DNA of 64,000 nt from Desulfoluna butyratoxydans (GCF_900699765.1 NZ_CAADHO010000004.1:124001-188000), one strand, 5' to 3'; shown: positions 55,174 through 64,000, numbered from the stretch's first letter. Made by a program: numbers and translations. The notes: generated by a model not told the origin, from the sequence alone.

Positions 55174-56003
55174 GGGCGCTGTTCCTTTGGGCCAGAGCCA
55201 ATGACATCCATGGCGCATCCGGTGTGCAGCTCCTCGGGGGTGAGGGTGTAGAGGGCGTCCAGAAGGGCGATCATAAAGCTTCCCGGTGCCGAGGTGTTTT
55301 CGGCGGCTTTTTGCCCGGCCATTCCGAAGAAGGCCAGGGCAGAGCAGGCCGCGGTAAAGGGGTCGGGGTCCACGGCCGCAAAGGCCCCGGTAATGGCCGT
55401 AGCCGTGCAGCCCGTTCCCGTGACCCGTGCCATGAGGGGGTGGCCGCCCCGGATCTTTGCCGTGCGTGCGCCGTCGGTGACGATGTCCTCCGGACCGGTG
55501 ATGGCGATGGTGGCACCCAGCTCCGTTGCCAGGGCCGAGGCCATGGCTGCGGCCTCTTCAACGGTGTCCACGGCATCCACGCCGCGGGTCCGGGAGCCTG
55601 CCTGCTGCAGGGAGAGGATCTCCGAGGCGTTGCCACGGATAAGGGTGACCCCCGCTTCCCAGATGAGGCGGGTGGCGGTGCGGGTCCTCAAGGCGGTGGC
55701 TCCGGAGCCCACGGGGTCTAAAATCACCGGCGTGCCCAGGGATCGGGCCCTGGCACCGGCAGAGACCATCGCCCGGATCCACGGGTCACTCAAGGTGCCG
55801 ATGTTGAGGACCAGGGCTCCGGCAAAGGAGGCCATCTCCTCCACCTCGTTTTCCGCATGGGCCATCACCGGCGAGGCACCCAGGGAAAGGAGGGCGTTGG
55901 CCGTGTAGTTCATCACCACGTAGTTGGTGATGTTGTGGACAAGGGGGTTGGATTCCCTGATTTTTGATAGGTTCTCAGCTGCTTTTAGGGCAAGGTCGTT
56001 CAC
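55170..56003 (-). CDS. thiM: Hydroxyethylthiazole kinase
   Basis: A 277-residue ThiM. It has the N-terminal NPLVHNITNYVVMNYTANALLSLGASPVMAHAENEVEEM region, the DPVGSGATALRT motif, RGNASEIL, GPEDIVTDG and the anion hole VTGTGCTATA. It phosphorylates the thiazole moiety for salvage of thiamine. The start is GTG at 56003. A TPP riboswitch lies about 90 bases upstream. Loss of de novo genes nearby suggests salvage use. Confidence 0.95.
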   Translation of the reverse strand: MNDLALKAAENLSKIRESNPLVHNITNYVVMNYTANALLSLGASPVMAHAENEVEEMASFAGALVLNIGTLSDPWIRAMVSAGARARSLGTPVILDPVGSGATALRTRTATRLIWEAGVTLIRGNASEILSLQQAGSRTRGVDAVDTVEEAAAMASALATELGATIAITGPEDIVTDGARTAKIRGGHPLMARVTGTGCTATAITGAFAAVDPDPFTAACSALAFFGMAGQKAAENTSAPGSFMIALLDALYTLTPEELHTGCAMDVIGSGPKEQRP

Positions 56004-56087
56004 AATCCTAAATCCTTATGCATTGGTTGAAAAACGGCTGAGGAGGGCTTGAAAGGGGGGCGATTGCCCCCAAAAAAAAGATCGATG

Positions 56088-56170
56088 CGCTTCGCAATTC
56101 CCTTCGCCGGCATGATCCGGATCAGGTTCAACGGGTATGATCTCAGGCCTTAAGCCACCCCTGCGTGTAC
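56088..56170 (-). promoter_or_regulatory. TPP (THI element) riboswitch upstream of thiM-thiE
   Basis: On the minus strand the conserved parts are GGGGTG, CTGAGA, ACCCGTTGAACCTGATC and ATGCCGGCGAAGGGAA, the classic THI box. It is followed by a short TGCG/CGCA hairpin and an 8-T run near 56072-56080, so it could act by transcription attenuation. It should switch off thiM-thiE when thiamine pyrophosphate is plentiful. Confidence 0.93.
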
Positions 56171-56279
56171 GGCTTGTGGAAAGCCGCATCGTGTGATGCA
56201 GTTTGTATAGGGTGGTCAGGCAAGGTTGTCAACACATTCGCCCTTATCTCACAGGGTCAACGCATTTAAAAAATCAGTT

Positions 56280-56436
56280 GCCTCCGGCGGGGCGCTTTTT
56301 GAAAAAAGCTCTGCAAAAACGTTGCGGTAATTAAATAAAGAAGGGGGGCTGTGCTCTGTTGTGACGCATCTTCAAAAAACAAAACCTGTTTGTCAAACCT
56401 TTCAAACGTTTTGCCCCCGGCAGGGCCGCCGGAGGC
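56280..56436. repeat. Composite palindromic repeat (family A), copy 7
   Basis: Ends GCCTCCGGCGG (56280-56290) and CCGCCGGAGGC (56426-56436) bound 157 bases. The left half has a GCGCTTTTTGAAAAAAGC hairpin as in the right half of copy 5. The right half has AACCTGTTTGTCAAACCTTTC and then GCCCCCGGCAGGG. It fills the gap between the riboswitch and the alkaline-phosphatase-like gene. Confidence 0.8.
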
Positions 56437-56462
56437 AAAAATCTAAATGCGTTCACCCTGCC

Positions 56463-58160
56463 TTATCTCATGGCAGGCAGTGCGGTGCGGCTTGCCGTGA
56501 CCCAGTTTTCAGCGGGGGCATTCTCTTTCAGCACCTCTGCCAGGGGAATCCCTTCAGCGCCCGAGGGGGCCTTGATTTCAAGGATACTCGCAAGGGTCGG
56601 GGCGATATCGTACGGGGTGACGGGCCGCGTGATGCGTTGTGCGGGGATGCCCCAGCCTGCGAAAAAGAGGGGAACATAGGTGTCGTCCCCCTGGGGCAAA
56701 GCGGAGGGCGTTTTGCCGGTAACGTAAGTGGATGGCGCAGCGATGACGTGGATGTTGCCGGAGCGACCGGCATGGAAACTGTCGAGGATCGCCATGTTGG
56801 TCGGGGTAGGGGCCACGGTCCCTTTAAGAAGGTCTGTGCGGGTCAGAGCTCCGGCAATGCCCGGGATGCTCACGATCTCTTCGGCGGCCGTTGCCTCCAC
56901 CCGGGCAAGGCTGACTCCGGTTTTTGCGATCTCCTTTTCGTTGAGATAGACGTACGGGTGGTCGTAGAGCCGGACGACTGATTCGGGGACATCCAACCGC
57001 CTGTTCAGGGCCTTGGCCAGGGTATCCCGGAGCACGGAACCGGAGGGCAGACATCCCACGTCAAAGCCGAGGCTTGCCAGGTGCTGGGGTGTCTCGCACA
57101 TGCCGTGGTTGGATGAGAGGACAACGAGTGTCCGGTCCAGGCCGATTTCCTTGTCAACGTATCGGAACAGGTCGGCCAGCAGCTTGTCGACCCGGAGGAT
57201 GGTGTCTTCCACCTCAAGGCTGGAGGCGCCGAAGAGGCGCCCGATGCTATCGGTGGCTGAAAAGCCCACGGCCAGAAAGTCGGTGCGGGGCCCTTTTCCC
57301 AGTTTTTCTTCCCTGATCAGGGCTTTGGCAAACTCCGCTGTCAGCTCGTCCCCGAAGGGGGTGGCGGCCAGGGTGGCGTAGAAAAGCGTGGGATCTGCGT
57401 TGACCGGGTGCGGAAAGGTCGTGCCCAGGCCGAACATGTCCACTTCAAAGGGGCGCCTGTCATTTGCACCGAAGAGGTAGGTGGATGGGGCGTGAAGAAG
57501 CTGCCACGATCTGCTTTTGTAGGTGTCGGCGTGTTTTTTCGCGTTCCATTGCGCAACCCAGTCAGGGTACTGCGTGAAGTAGTAGCTGCTACTCACAAAG
57601 GAACCGTCGGTTGTGGAATACCAGAACGCCTTGCCGGTGTGGCCCCCCGGGAGGATGGCGCCCTGATCCTTGAGGGAGACGCTGAACATTCTGGTTCCGC
57701 CGTTTGTGGCCATTGACAGCTCATCACCGACGGTGGCCGCGAGCATCTGCGTGGGGGCCCGGCCTTCGCCTTCAACCGGCGCCTTTCCGATGAGGGGATA
57801 CCTGTCATCCTCGCAACTGGTGATGACGCGGTCTTTGTCCCGGTCGAACCAGCTTCCGGCCACAATGCCGTTGCGGGAAGGGGAGGTGCCTGTGAACAGG
57901 GCTGCATGGCCCACGGTGGGCTCGGTTCCGGCATGGGGAAAGCTGGCGTTCGTGTAATGGGTCCCCTGCTGCATCAGGTAGCGCAGCCCCCCTTTGCCCA
58001 GGCGTTCCTTGTATCGCATGGGAAAATCGCCGCGCATGTCATGGACGGTGATTTGAAGCACCAGGGCTGGCTTTTCCCGGAGCGGCTTTGCATGGGTCCA
58101 GGTGGCTGCGGCAAGCATCAGGAGCGGCAACATCCAATAGACTGGTCGGTATGCTTTCAT
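56463..58160 (-). CDS. Alkaline-phosphatase-family protein lacking several metal ligands
   Basis: A 565-residue protein with a signal peptide (MLPLLMLAAATWTHA) and the fold of PafA-type alkaline phosphatases/nucleotide pyrophosphatases. D41 (HDMRGD) and the nucleophile T82 (EPTVGHAALFTG) are present. Of the metal ligands seen in PafA, D304 is kept. The His of TDxxGH is Arg308, the Asp of DHG is Asn351 (SNHG), and the C-terminal THG motif reads LPQGDDTYVPL. So most of one zinc site is absent. A periplasmic binding or altered-metal role is more likely than classic phosphatase activity. Standalone gene. Confidence 0.8.
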   Translation of the reverse strand: MKAYRPVYWMLPLLMLAAATWTHAKPLREKPALVLQITVHDMRGDFPMRYKERLGKGGLRYLMQQGTHYTNASFPHAGTEPTVGHAALFTGTSPSRNGIVAGSWFDRDKDRVITSCEDDRYPLIGKAPVEGEGRAPTQMLAATVGDELSMATNGGTRMFSVSLKDQGAILPGGHTGKAFWYSTTDGSFVSSSYYFTQYPDWVAQWNAKKHADTYKSRSWQLLHAPSTYLFGANDRRPFEVDMFGLGTTFPHPVNADPTLFYATLAATPFGDELTAEFAKALIREEKLGKGPRTDFLAVGFSATDSIGRLFGASSLEVEDTILRVDKLLADLFRYVDKEIGLDRTLVVLSSNHGMCETPQHLASLGFDVGCLPSGSVLRDTLAKALNRRLDVPESVVRLYDHPYVYLNEKEIAKTGVSLARVEATAAEEIVSIPGIAGALTRTDLLKGTVAPTPTNMAILDSFHAGRSGNIHVIAAPSTYVTGKTPSALPQGDDTYVPLFFAGWGIPAQRITRPVTPYDIAPTLASILEIKAPSGAEGIPLAEVLKENAPAENWVTASRTALPAMR

Positions 58161-58662
58161 GGGTGTGTCCTCTTTTCGGTTGGCAGGGGCCGGTGATGGG
58201 TTAAAAGAGCCGTGGTGTCGGGTTTTTGCACGGTCTGCAATGATTTATTGATTTGTATAGAGAACAATGTTGTGGTTTGCGATGGGTGTATTCGTATCAG
58301 GGCCGTCGGCTTCTGTCAACGGATGGGCTTCGGCTTCCATGGACGGGTCGAGGACCGCAACTTGATTCTCCAATTGGCATCGGGTAAGATGTAAGTCTGT
58401 TCAACCAAAGGGGTTATGGTTGCGCCTGCACGGTGCGCTTCCCCGACATCGCGTGCCCTCTGTTCGTTTCTCTCCATCATTCTGCCTGCGTTTGTCCCCG
58501 GCAGGGCACGCTCCCATATCCACCGGGGCATCATGCTCCATCACCGACGCCTCATTGCGGCGCTTTTTCCAATACATGTGCCGCCCTTCCCGGGCGAGTT
58601 CCATGGCCTTAAGGGACGGGACGGCTCCTGTTCGATCACCACCAAATCTAAGGAGATGACGC
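58161..58662. other. Noncoding region before the DHOD-like gene
   Basis: About 500 bases with no supportable gene. Several overlapping frames on both strands have no recognisable product or ribosome site. The part at 58230-58300 is AT-rich and may hold promoters for the divergent neighbours. Confidence 0.45.
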
Positions 58663-59691
58663 ATGGATACGTCCACCTCGTACCTGGGAATGTCGATCAA
58701 GAACCCTATTGTCGTGGGAAGCTCCGGATTGTCCGGAACGGTGGAAGGGGTCAGGCGCCTTGCGGAGAACGGGGCAGGGGCCGTGGTGTTGAAATCCCTT
58801 TTCCAGGAGGAGATCAACCTTGAAAGCGACAAGGTGATCCGGGACACCAAGGCAGCGGACGCCTCGGTAAAGTATTTTGACTATGACGGCAGGAAAAACC
58901 CCATTGAGTTCTACGGGTACAAGGTCCGGGAAGACAACCTCAACCGCTACACCACCCTGATACGCGAGTCCAAGGCCTCGGTGGACATACCCGTCATCGC
59001 CAGCATCAACTGTTATTCCGATTCACTGGAGTGGATCGCCTTTGCCCGGGAGCTGGAAAGGGCAGGGGCCGACGCCCTGGAGCTCAACATGTTCTTTTCC
59101 CCGACCCAGTTCAGCCAGGGCCGCAAGGACAAGGAGGAGCTCTATTTTAAGATCATCGAAAAGATTCTGGGGGTCGTCTCCATCCCTGTGGTGCTGAAGA
59201 TCTCCCACTACTTCACAGACCTCGGGCCCATGATTCAGAAGCTTTCACAGACCGGCATCCACGGGCTTGTGCTTTTTAACCGGTTCTTCAGCCCCGATGT
59301 CGATATCAAGAAAATCGAGGTGGTGCCTTCGTACCTCTTCAGCACGCCTGCGGAGATGGCCCTGTCCCTTCGCTGGGTCGCCATCATGGCTGAAAAGGTG
59401 GACTGCGCCCTGGTGGCCTCCACCGGCGTCCATGACGGTGCCGGGGTGGTCAAGCAGATCCTGGCCGGTGCGGACGTGGTGCAGGTGGTCTCGACCCTCT
59501 ACAAGAACGGGGTCAAGCACCTGGGGGTGATGATCGAGGAGCTGGAGACGTGGATGGGCAGCAAGGGGATCCAGACCATTGCCGACTTCAGGGGCCGCCT
59601 CTCCCAGGAGAAGAGCAGCGATCCGTCGGTTTACGAGCGGGCTCAGTTTATGAAGTACTATGCGGACAAAAAAAGACTGACCGTGAAATAA
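58663..59691 (+). CDS. Dihydroorotate-dehydrogenase-like flavoprotein
   Basis: A 342-residue FMN TIM-barrel of the DHOD superfamily. It has the N-terminal SYLGMSIKNPIVVGSSGLSG, GAGAVVLKSLF, IASINCYS, DALELNMFFSP, IPVVLKISHYFTD and GADVVQVVSTLYKNG. It belongs to the dihydroorotate dehydrogenase-like proteins found in anaerobes, often near pyruvate:ferredoxin or glutamate metabolism. A pyrimidine role is uncertain because the usual active-site neighbours of PyrD are not clear. AAGGAG precedes ATG 58663. glutamate dehydrogenase follows after 259 bases. Confidence 0.82.
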   Translation: MDTSTSYLGMSIKNPIVVGSSGLSGTVEGVRRLAENGAGAVVLKSLFQEEINLESDKVIRDTKAADASVKYFDYDGRKNPIEFYGYKVREDNLNRYTTLIRESKASVDIPVIASINCYSDSLEWIAFARELERAGADALELNMFFSPTQFSQGRKDKEELYFKIIEKILGVVSIPVVLKISHYFTDLGPMIQKLSQTGIHGLVLFNRFFSPDVDIKKIEVVPSYLFSTPAEMALSLRWVAIMAEKVDCALVASTGVHDGAGVVKQILAGADVVQVVSTLYKNGVKHLGVMIEELETWMGSKGIQTIADFRGRLSQEKSSDPSVYERAQFMKYYADKKRLTVK

Positions 59692-59861
59692 AAGGGCTGA
59701 ACGTCACGAAAAAACAAGGAAAGGGTGTCCGGCAGGCTCCCATTTGGTTTGGCACGATTTTAGATTTCTACATATTCCCCGTGGTTGCGGCAACCTGCTC
59801 CCATCAGAGGCCTTTTTCCTTGACCCCTTTGCGCTGTTTGGCATACGCCATTTCTAAGATC

Positions 59862-59901
59862 AGAATTTTCGTATTGAAAAAATACGCAATACGAAATTCT
59901 G
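59862..59901. other. AT-rich inverted repeat upstream of gdhA
   Basis: AGAATTTTCGTATTG (59862-59876) is nearly the inverse of CAATACGAAATTCT (59887-59900), with a ten-base loop. It could be an operator for gdhA or a terminator of the DHOD-like gene. No T-run is clear. Confidence 0.5.
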
Positions 59902-59950
59902 ACGCATAGTTTTGATGCGTTCGTTTATTCATCAAGCAGGAAGATGCGAT

Positions 59951-61279
59951 ATGCCAGACATTTTAGAGGTCGTAAAGAGCAGAGATCCCCACGAACCCGA
60001 GTTCCACCAGGCCGTCACCGAGGTGGTGGAGTCGGTGGCCCCCGTTCTGGAGCAGAATCCCGAATACCGCAGGCACAATGTCCTGGAGCGGATCGTGGAG
60101 CCCGAACGGGTCATCATGTTCCGTGTACCCTGGGTGGACGACGACGGGCAGGTCCAGGTCAACCGTGCCTTTCGTGTTCAGATGAACAGCGCCATCGGGC
60201 CGTACAAGGGCGGGTGCCGGTTTCATCCCTCGGTGAACCTCGGGATACTGAAGTTCCTGGCCTTTGAGCAGGTGTTTAAAAATGCCCTGACCACCCTGCC
60301 CATGGGCGGAGGCAAGGCCGGATCCGACTTTGACCCCAAAGGAAAATCGGACAACGAGGTGATGCGGTTCTGCCAGAGCTTCATGGCCGAGCTTTTTCGC
60401 CACATCGGCCCCAACACCGACGTGCCGGCAGGGGATGTCGGCGTGGGCGCCCGGGAGGTCGGCTACCTGTTCGGCATGTACAAGAAGCTGACCAATGAAT
60501 TTACCGGCGTGCTCACCGGCAAGGCCCTCAACTGGGGCGGCAGCCTGGTCCGGCCCGAGGCCACGGGATACGGCGCCGTCTATTTCCTTGAAGAGATGCT
60601 CAAGCTCACAAACGAGACCATGGAAGGCAAGACCGTTGCCATCTCAGGATACGGTAACGTCGGGACCTATGCCATCGAGAAGGTCAATGAACTGGGCGGT
60701 AAGGTGGTGACAATCGCTGACGAGGACGGCTACGTCCATGATCCCGAGGGGATCAAGGGTGAAAAACTCGCCTACATGGCCGACCTGTGGACCGTTTATA
60801 GGCGGCCCGCCAAGGATTACGCCGACAGGTTCGGCTGTGAGTGGGTCCCGGATAGGCGCCCCTGGGAGGTTCCCTGTGACGTGGCCATGCCCACGGCCCT
60901 GGAAAACGAGCTGGACCGCGCGGACGCCGAAACCCTGGTGAAAAACGGGTGTCGTGCCGTGGTGGAGGTGGCCAACATGCCCTGCACCCTGGAGGCGGTC
61001 CACTATTTCAAAGACAACAACATCCTCTTTGCCCCTGCCAAGGCGGCCAACGCGGGCGGGGTGGCCACCTCGGGCCTTGAGATGAGCCAGAACAGCATGC
61101 GTCTCTCCTGGAGCCGTGAGGAGGTGGACCGGCGACTCAAGGGGATCATGCAGAACATCCATGCCACTTGCCTGAATGCGGCCGAACAGTACGGCATGCC
61201 CGGTAACTATGTGGCCGGGGCCAACATCGCCGGTTTTATCAAGGTGGTGGATGCCATGATAGACCAGGGGGTTGTGTAG
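59951..61279 (+). CDS. gdhA: Glutamate dehydrogenase (hexameric, NADP type)
   Basis: A 442-residue GDH. It has PYKGGCRFHPSVNLGILKFLAFEQ, the catalytic Lys in PMGGGKAGSDFDPKG, DVPAGDVGVGAREVGYLFG, the dinucleotide motif SGYGNVGTYAIEK and a C-terminal WSREEVDRRLKGIM. It interconverts 2-oxoglutarate plus ammonia and glutamate. Its length and the PAGD segment fit the bacterial NADP-dependent class. ATG 59951 matches the usual N-terminus; a longer frame at 59912 lacks a ribosome site. A terminator hairpin follows. Confidence 0.95.
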   Translation: MPDILEVVKSRDPHEPEFHQAVTEVVESVAPVLEQNPEYRRHNVLERIVEPERVIMFRVPWVDDDGQVQVNRAFRVQMNSAIGPYKGGCRFHPSVNLGILKFLAFEQVFKNALTTLPMGGGKAGSDFDPKGKSDNEVMRFCQSFMAELFRHIGPNTDVPAGDVGVGAREVGYLFGMYKKLTNEFTGVLTGKALNWGGSLVRPEATGYGAVYFLEEMLKLTNETMEGKTVAISGYGNVGTYAIEKVNELGGKVVTIADEDGYVHDPEGIKGEKLAYMADLWTVYRRPAKDYADRFGCEWVPDRRPWEVPCDVAMPTALENELDRADAETLVKNGCRAVVEVANMPCTLEAVHYFKDNNILFAPAKAANAGGVATSGLEMSQNSMRLSWSREEVDRRLKGIMQNIHATCLNAAEQYGMPGNYVAGANIAGFIKVVDAMIDQGVV

Positions 61280-61612
61280 CCCCTTGCCAAGCGGACGCCC
61301 GTTGGGCCGCGGCCTGCGGCCGAGGGCGGGCATCCGTTTCATCGATACACCTCTGACATGATGGCGGATGGTGCGGACGTCGGCGACCAAGGGAAGCCTG
61401 CCGGTTTTTTCGCACCATGCGCTACCCCCTGTCCTGTCTTCCTGTTGTTCGTTTCACCGCACCCCGCCCGTTGACCGTGTCTGTCTCTTCGGCGGTCCGT
61501 ACCCCCGTTCATCCCCCCTTGTGTTGCCAGGTGGCCGCAGGGGGACCGCGCATCCCGTGGCCGGGATGCTTCTTCACATGCCGTGGGACCCCGGTTCCCA
61601 ACAGAGGTGTGT
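61280..61612. other. Noncoding region between gdhA and the hybrid kinase
   Basis: No gene is supportable in these 333 bases apart from a terminator hairpin at its start. The rest should contain the promoter of the kinase gene. Confidence 0.5.
61292..61340 (+). terminator. Terminator-like hairpin after gdhA
   Basis: CGGACGCCCG (61292-61301) pairs with CGGGCATCCG (61327-61336) with one mismatch. An inner GGCCGC/GCGGCC stem follows the same axis. A short TTTC tail lies downstream. Confidence 0.6.
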
Positions 61613-64000
61613 ATGCCCTTTCACCGCATCAAGACCATCTCGCGTCGCCTTAAAGGTTCCCTGGCTGCAAAGCAGCTGTTTTACATCCTTGTCTTCAGCT
61701 TCCTGATTACCTTTATAGGGACCAGTTTCAACCTGTTCCTGGAGTACAGAAAAGACCTGAGCGCCGTGGACGACCAGTTCACGCAGGTGAGGGAAGGGCA
61801 CCTGGAGAGCCTCTCGGGGAGCCTGTGGCAGCTCGATGACCTCCAGATTACCACCCATCTCAATGACATGCTCACCATGCGGGACCTCATCTACCTGGAG
61901 ATTCGCGAGAATGGGGAGGCGCTCTTTACGGCGGGCCGGTTGAAGGAGGGCGAGCAGTGGGTGCGCAGGGGGTTCGACATGTTTTTCACCCACGGCAGCG
62001 GGCAGCGTCATATCGGTGTTCTGGACGTCTATGCATCCCTTGAAGGGGTTCATCGGCGCCTTTACGAGCGCCTCTTTGTTATTCTGGTGACCCAGGCCCT
62101 GAAAACGCTGCTGGTCTCCATGGCGATCCTGGCGGTGCTTCACCGCCTGGTGACGCGGCATATCACGGCCATTGCAGGGTATGCCACGTCCATACGGCCC
62201 CAGGAGCTGGGCACGCGCCTGGAGCTGCTCAACAGGAAGGCGGACCCCGAGTGCCCGGACGAGATCGACGAGCTGGTATCGTCGTTGAACCAGATGCGAC
62301 AGCGCCTGTATCACGACATGGAGCGCCGCAAGGCAGTGGAACATCAGCTGGCACGGAACCGGGCCCTTCTGGACGAAACCCAGAGACTGAGCAACATCGG
62401 GGGCTGGGAATTCCATGTGGACGATGAGCTGTTTCTCTGGACCAACCAGCTTTATGAAATCCACGGGTTGGAGGTGGACCCGACGCTGGACCATTTCACG
62501 GAGTCCATGTCCTGTTACTGCAAAGCAGACGGTGAGGCGGTGTCCAAGGCGTTTTCCCAGTGTGTCGAGCTGGGCCGCCCCTATGACCTGGATTGTGAGA
62601 TCACCACCCACAAAGGGGAGAAGAAGTGGATCCGAACCACGGGACGCCCGGTTTTCGACGGGGAGAAGGTGGTCCGCGTGGTGGGCAACATGATGGATAT
62701 CACCGAGTCCGTCAAGGCAGAGGAGGCCCAGAGACGGTCCCTCAAGACCTTGAAGACCGTTTTGGACAGCGTGGACGCCATCATCTGCGTATCGGATACG
62801 AAGACCTTTAAGATTTTGTTCATGAACAAGGCCATGATTGAGAGCTTCGGAGAGGGGCTCACCGGGCAGGAGTACCATGCCCTCTTTATGGCCGGACGGG
62901 AAAGGGAAGGCCCTCCGGGGAGCTCCCCCCGGGGAGGGATCCCGGACAGCGCCGGGGCGCTGGTGTGGGAGAGCCGCAACCAGGCCGGGGCGTTTTACAT
63001 CAACTACGAGCGGAGCATCCAGTGGGTGGACGGACGACAGGTTCGGTTCCATCACGGGGTGGACATCACCCAGATTAAAAAGATGGAGGAGGAGCTTCGC
63101 CAGACCCACAAGATGGAAGCCATCGGAGGGCTCGCAGGGGGGATCGCTCATGATTTCAACAATATTCTTTCGTCGGTCCTGGGCTATACCGAGCTTGCCC
63201 TGGACGATGTGACCCCGGACACGCGGCTGGAAGGCTATCTGCAGGAGATTTACCTGGCCGGGACCCGGGCCGTAACGCTGGTTCGGCAGATCCTCACCTT
63301 TGCCCGCCAGGGTGACGAGGCCACCGTGCCCATTCGGGTGAAGCCCGTTGTGGAAGAGGCCCTTAAGCTCATCCGCTCCTCCATCCCGAGCACGGTGGAG
63401 ATTACCCGTGATATTGAAAGCGAATCCAATATTCTGGGCAACGAGACCCAGGTGCACCAGATCCTCATGAACCTGTGCACCAACGCGGCCAGTGCCATGG
63501 AGGAAGAGGGCGGGGTCCTGGATGTGAAGCTCTTTGATACGGCCCTGGGGTACGGGGGGACACCGGTGCCGGTTTCGCTCCTTCCGGGCAACTACCTGAC
63601 CCTGAGGGTTGCCGACACCGGGTGCGGCATCCCGGCTGAGGTGAAGTCCTCTATTTTCGAGCCTTTTTTTACCACCAAGGGCCCCGGGGAAGGCACGGGC
63701 ATGGGCCTTGCCATGGTCCATGGCATTGTCAAGAAGTGGGGGGGAGAGATCAAGGTGGAGGACAACATCCCGCGCGGTGCGGTGTTTACCGTTTACCTGC
63801 CCGTCACCGAGGAACATCGTGAGGAGCCTGAACCACCACCGGACGACGGCATTCTGCCCACGGGCGGTGAGCGGATCCTGGTGGTGGACGACGAACCGCC
63901 CATCGCCAGGATGATCGGCAAGATCCTGGGGCGCCTTGGGTACACCGCGGTCATCAGGACGGACAGTGTCGAGGCCCTGGAGCTGTTTCAGTCCGGGCCG
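61613..64000 (+). CDS. Hybrid sensor histidine kinase (3' partial)
   Basis: The frame is open from ATG 61613 to the window end (796 codons), so the gene continues beyond. It has an N-terminal helix (LFYILVFSFLITFIGTSF), a ~110-residue periplasmic sensor, a second helix (LKTLLVSMAILAVLHRL), a HAMP-like linker, a PAS domain (GGWEFHVDDELFLWTNQLY, with GNMMDITES), and a second PAS-like part. The dimerization domain has H-box IAHDFNNILSSVLGYTEL. The ATPase domain has DTGCGIPAE and GTGMGLAMVHG. A receiver domain begins at ILVVDDEPPIARM. The kinase phosphorylates itself on the H-box His and relays to the receiver Asp. Its signal is unknown. AGAGGTGT precedes the start. Confidence 0.93.
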   Translation, partial: MPFHRIKTISRRLKGSLAAKQLFYILVFSFLITFIGTSFNLFLEYRKDLSAVDDQFTQVREGHLESLSGSLWQLDDLQITTHLNDMLTMRDLIYLEIRENGEALFTAGRLKEGEQWVRRGFDMFFTHGSGQRHIGVLDVYASLEGVHRRLYERLFVILVTQALKTLLVSMAILAVLHRLVTRHITAIAGYATSIRPQELGTRLELLNRKADPECPDEIDELVSSLNQMRQRLYHDMERRKAVEHQLARNRALLDETQRLSNIGGWEFHVDDELFLWTNQLYEIHGLEVDPTLDHFTESMSCYCKADGEAVSKAFSQCVELGRPYDLDCEITTHKGEKKWIRTTGRPVFDGEKVVRVVGNMMDITESVKAEEAQRRSLKTLKTVLDSVDAIICVSDTKTFKILFMNKAMIESFGEGLTGQEYHALFMAGREREGPPGSSPRGGIPDSAGALVWESRNQAGAFYINYERSIQWVDGRQVRFHHGVDITQIKKMEEELRQTHKMEAIGGLAGGIAHDFNNILSSVLGYTELALDDVTPDTRLEGYLQEIYLAGTRAVTLVRQILTFARQGDEATVPIRVKPVVEEALKLIRSSIPSTVEITRDIESESNILGNETQVHQILMNLCTNAASAMEEEGGVLDVKLFDTALGYGGTPVPVSLLPGNYLTLRVADTGCGIPAEVKSSIFEPFFTTKGPGEGTGMGLAMVHGIVKKWGGEIKVEDNIPRGAVFTVYLPVTEEHREEPEPPPDDGILPTGGERILVVDDEPPIARMIGKILGRLGYTAVIRTDSVEALELFQSGP

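Noticed and set aside
13871..56436. Dispersed repeats as a CRISPR array
   Set aside because: Copies are kilobases apart, in both orientations, with no regular spacers and no cas genes.
61574..63817. A 747-codon minus-strand open frame
   Set aside because: It is a shadow of the plus-strand hybrid histidine kinase, whose frame has all kinase motifs and runs to the window end. The minus-strand product has no recognisable domain.

Overview
The window looks like chromosomal DNA of an anaerobic, GC-rich Desulfobacterota (deltaproteobacterial) bacterium, most likely a sulfate reducer of the Desulfobacterales type. This is inferred from the mix of genes: selenocysteine formate dehydrogenases with NuoE/NuoF partners, a degenerate [FeFe]-hydrogenase-like module with DRTGG and PHP proteins, acyl-CoA enzymes, a type VI secretion system (T6SS) and large hybrid histidine kinases. 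No rRNA, tRNA, CRISPR array or intact transposase was seen. Both ends of the window cut genes: tssA at the left and a hybrid histidine kinase at the right.

Region 1 (1-21064, + strand) is a T6SS locus. The core genes come first: tssA (partial), tssB, tssC, hcp, tssE, tssF, tssG, clpV and vgrG. A cargo and accessory module follows: a TIGR02270-like protein, a DUF6484-like protein, a DUF2169 protein, a ketosynthase-like protein without its catalytic residues, and a DUF4150 PAAR-like protein. The module ends with two strikingly AT-rich genes, a 1013-residue calcineurin-like metallophosphoesterase (candidate effector) and an overlapping pentapeptide-repeat lipoprotein (candidate immunity protein).

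Region 2 (21065-33812) is mixed. It holds an exported nucleosidase, an orphan membrane protein, an exported AttH/CrtC-like protein, a hydrolase/glycosyltransferase pair, and a minus-strand GldA-GldF-GldG-DUF4340 ABC transporter operon.

Region 3 (33813-48424) is a redox island. On the minus strand, nuoE-like and nuoF-like genes precede two formate dehydrogenase catalytic genes. Each of these reads through an in-frame UGA with a visible bacterial SECIS hairpin. The second is a large fusion carrying a GltD/NfnB-like flavoprotein domain. Divergent from them on the plus strand is a tight seven-gene set: DRTGG, HATPase, HydA-like iron-sulfur protein, DRTGG, PHP, HATPase and [2Fe-2S] ferredoxin. It looks like a redox-sensing regulatory module.

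Region 4 (48425-64000) holds a hotdog thioesterase, an enoyl-CoA hydratase/isomerase, an acyl-CoA dehydrogenase, a sigma-54 activator, a truncated M15 peptidase, and thiM-thiE behind a TPP riboswitch. It continues with an alkaline-phosphatase-like protein lacking metal ligands, a dihydroorotate-dehydrogenase-like protein, glutamate dehydrogenase and the hybrid kinase.

Two dispersed repeat families run through the window. One is a composite palindromic GC-rich element of about 160-300 bp with GCCTCCGGCGG termini, seen at seven places. The other is a 20-bp terminal inverted repeat family seen at two places.
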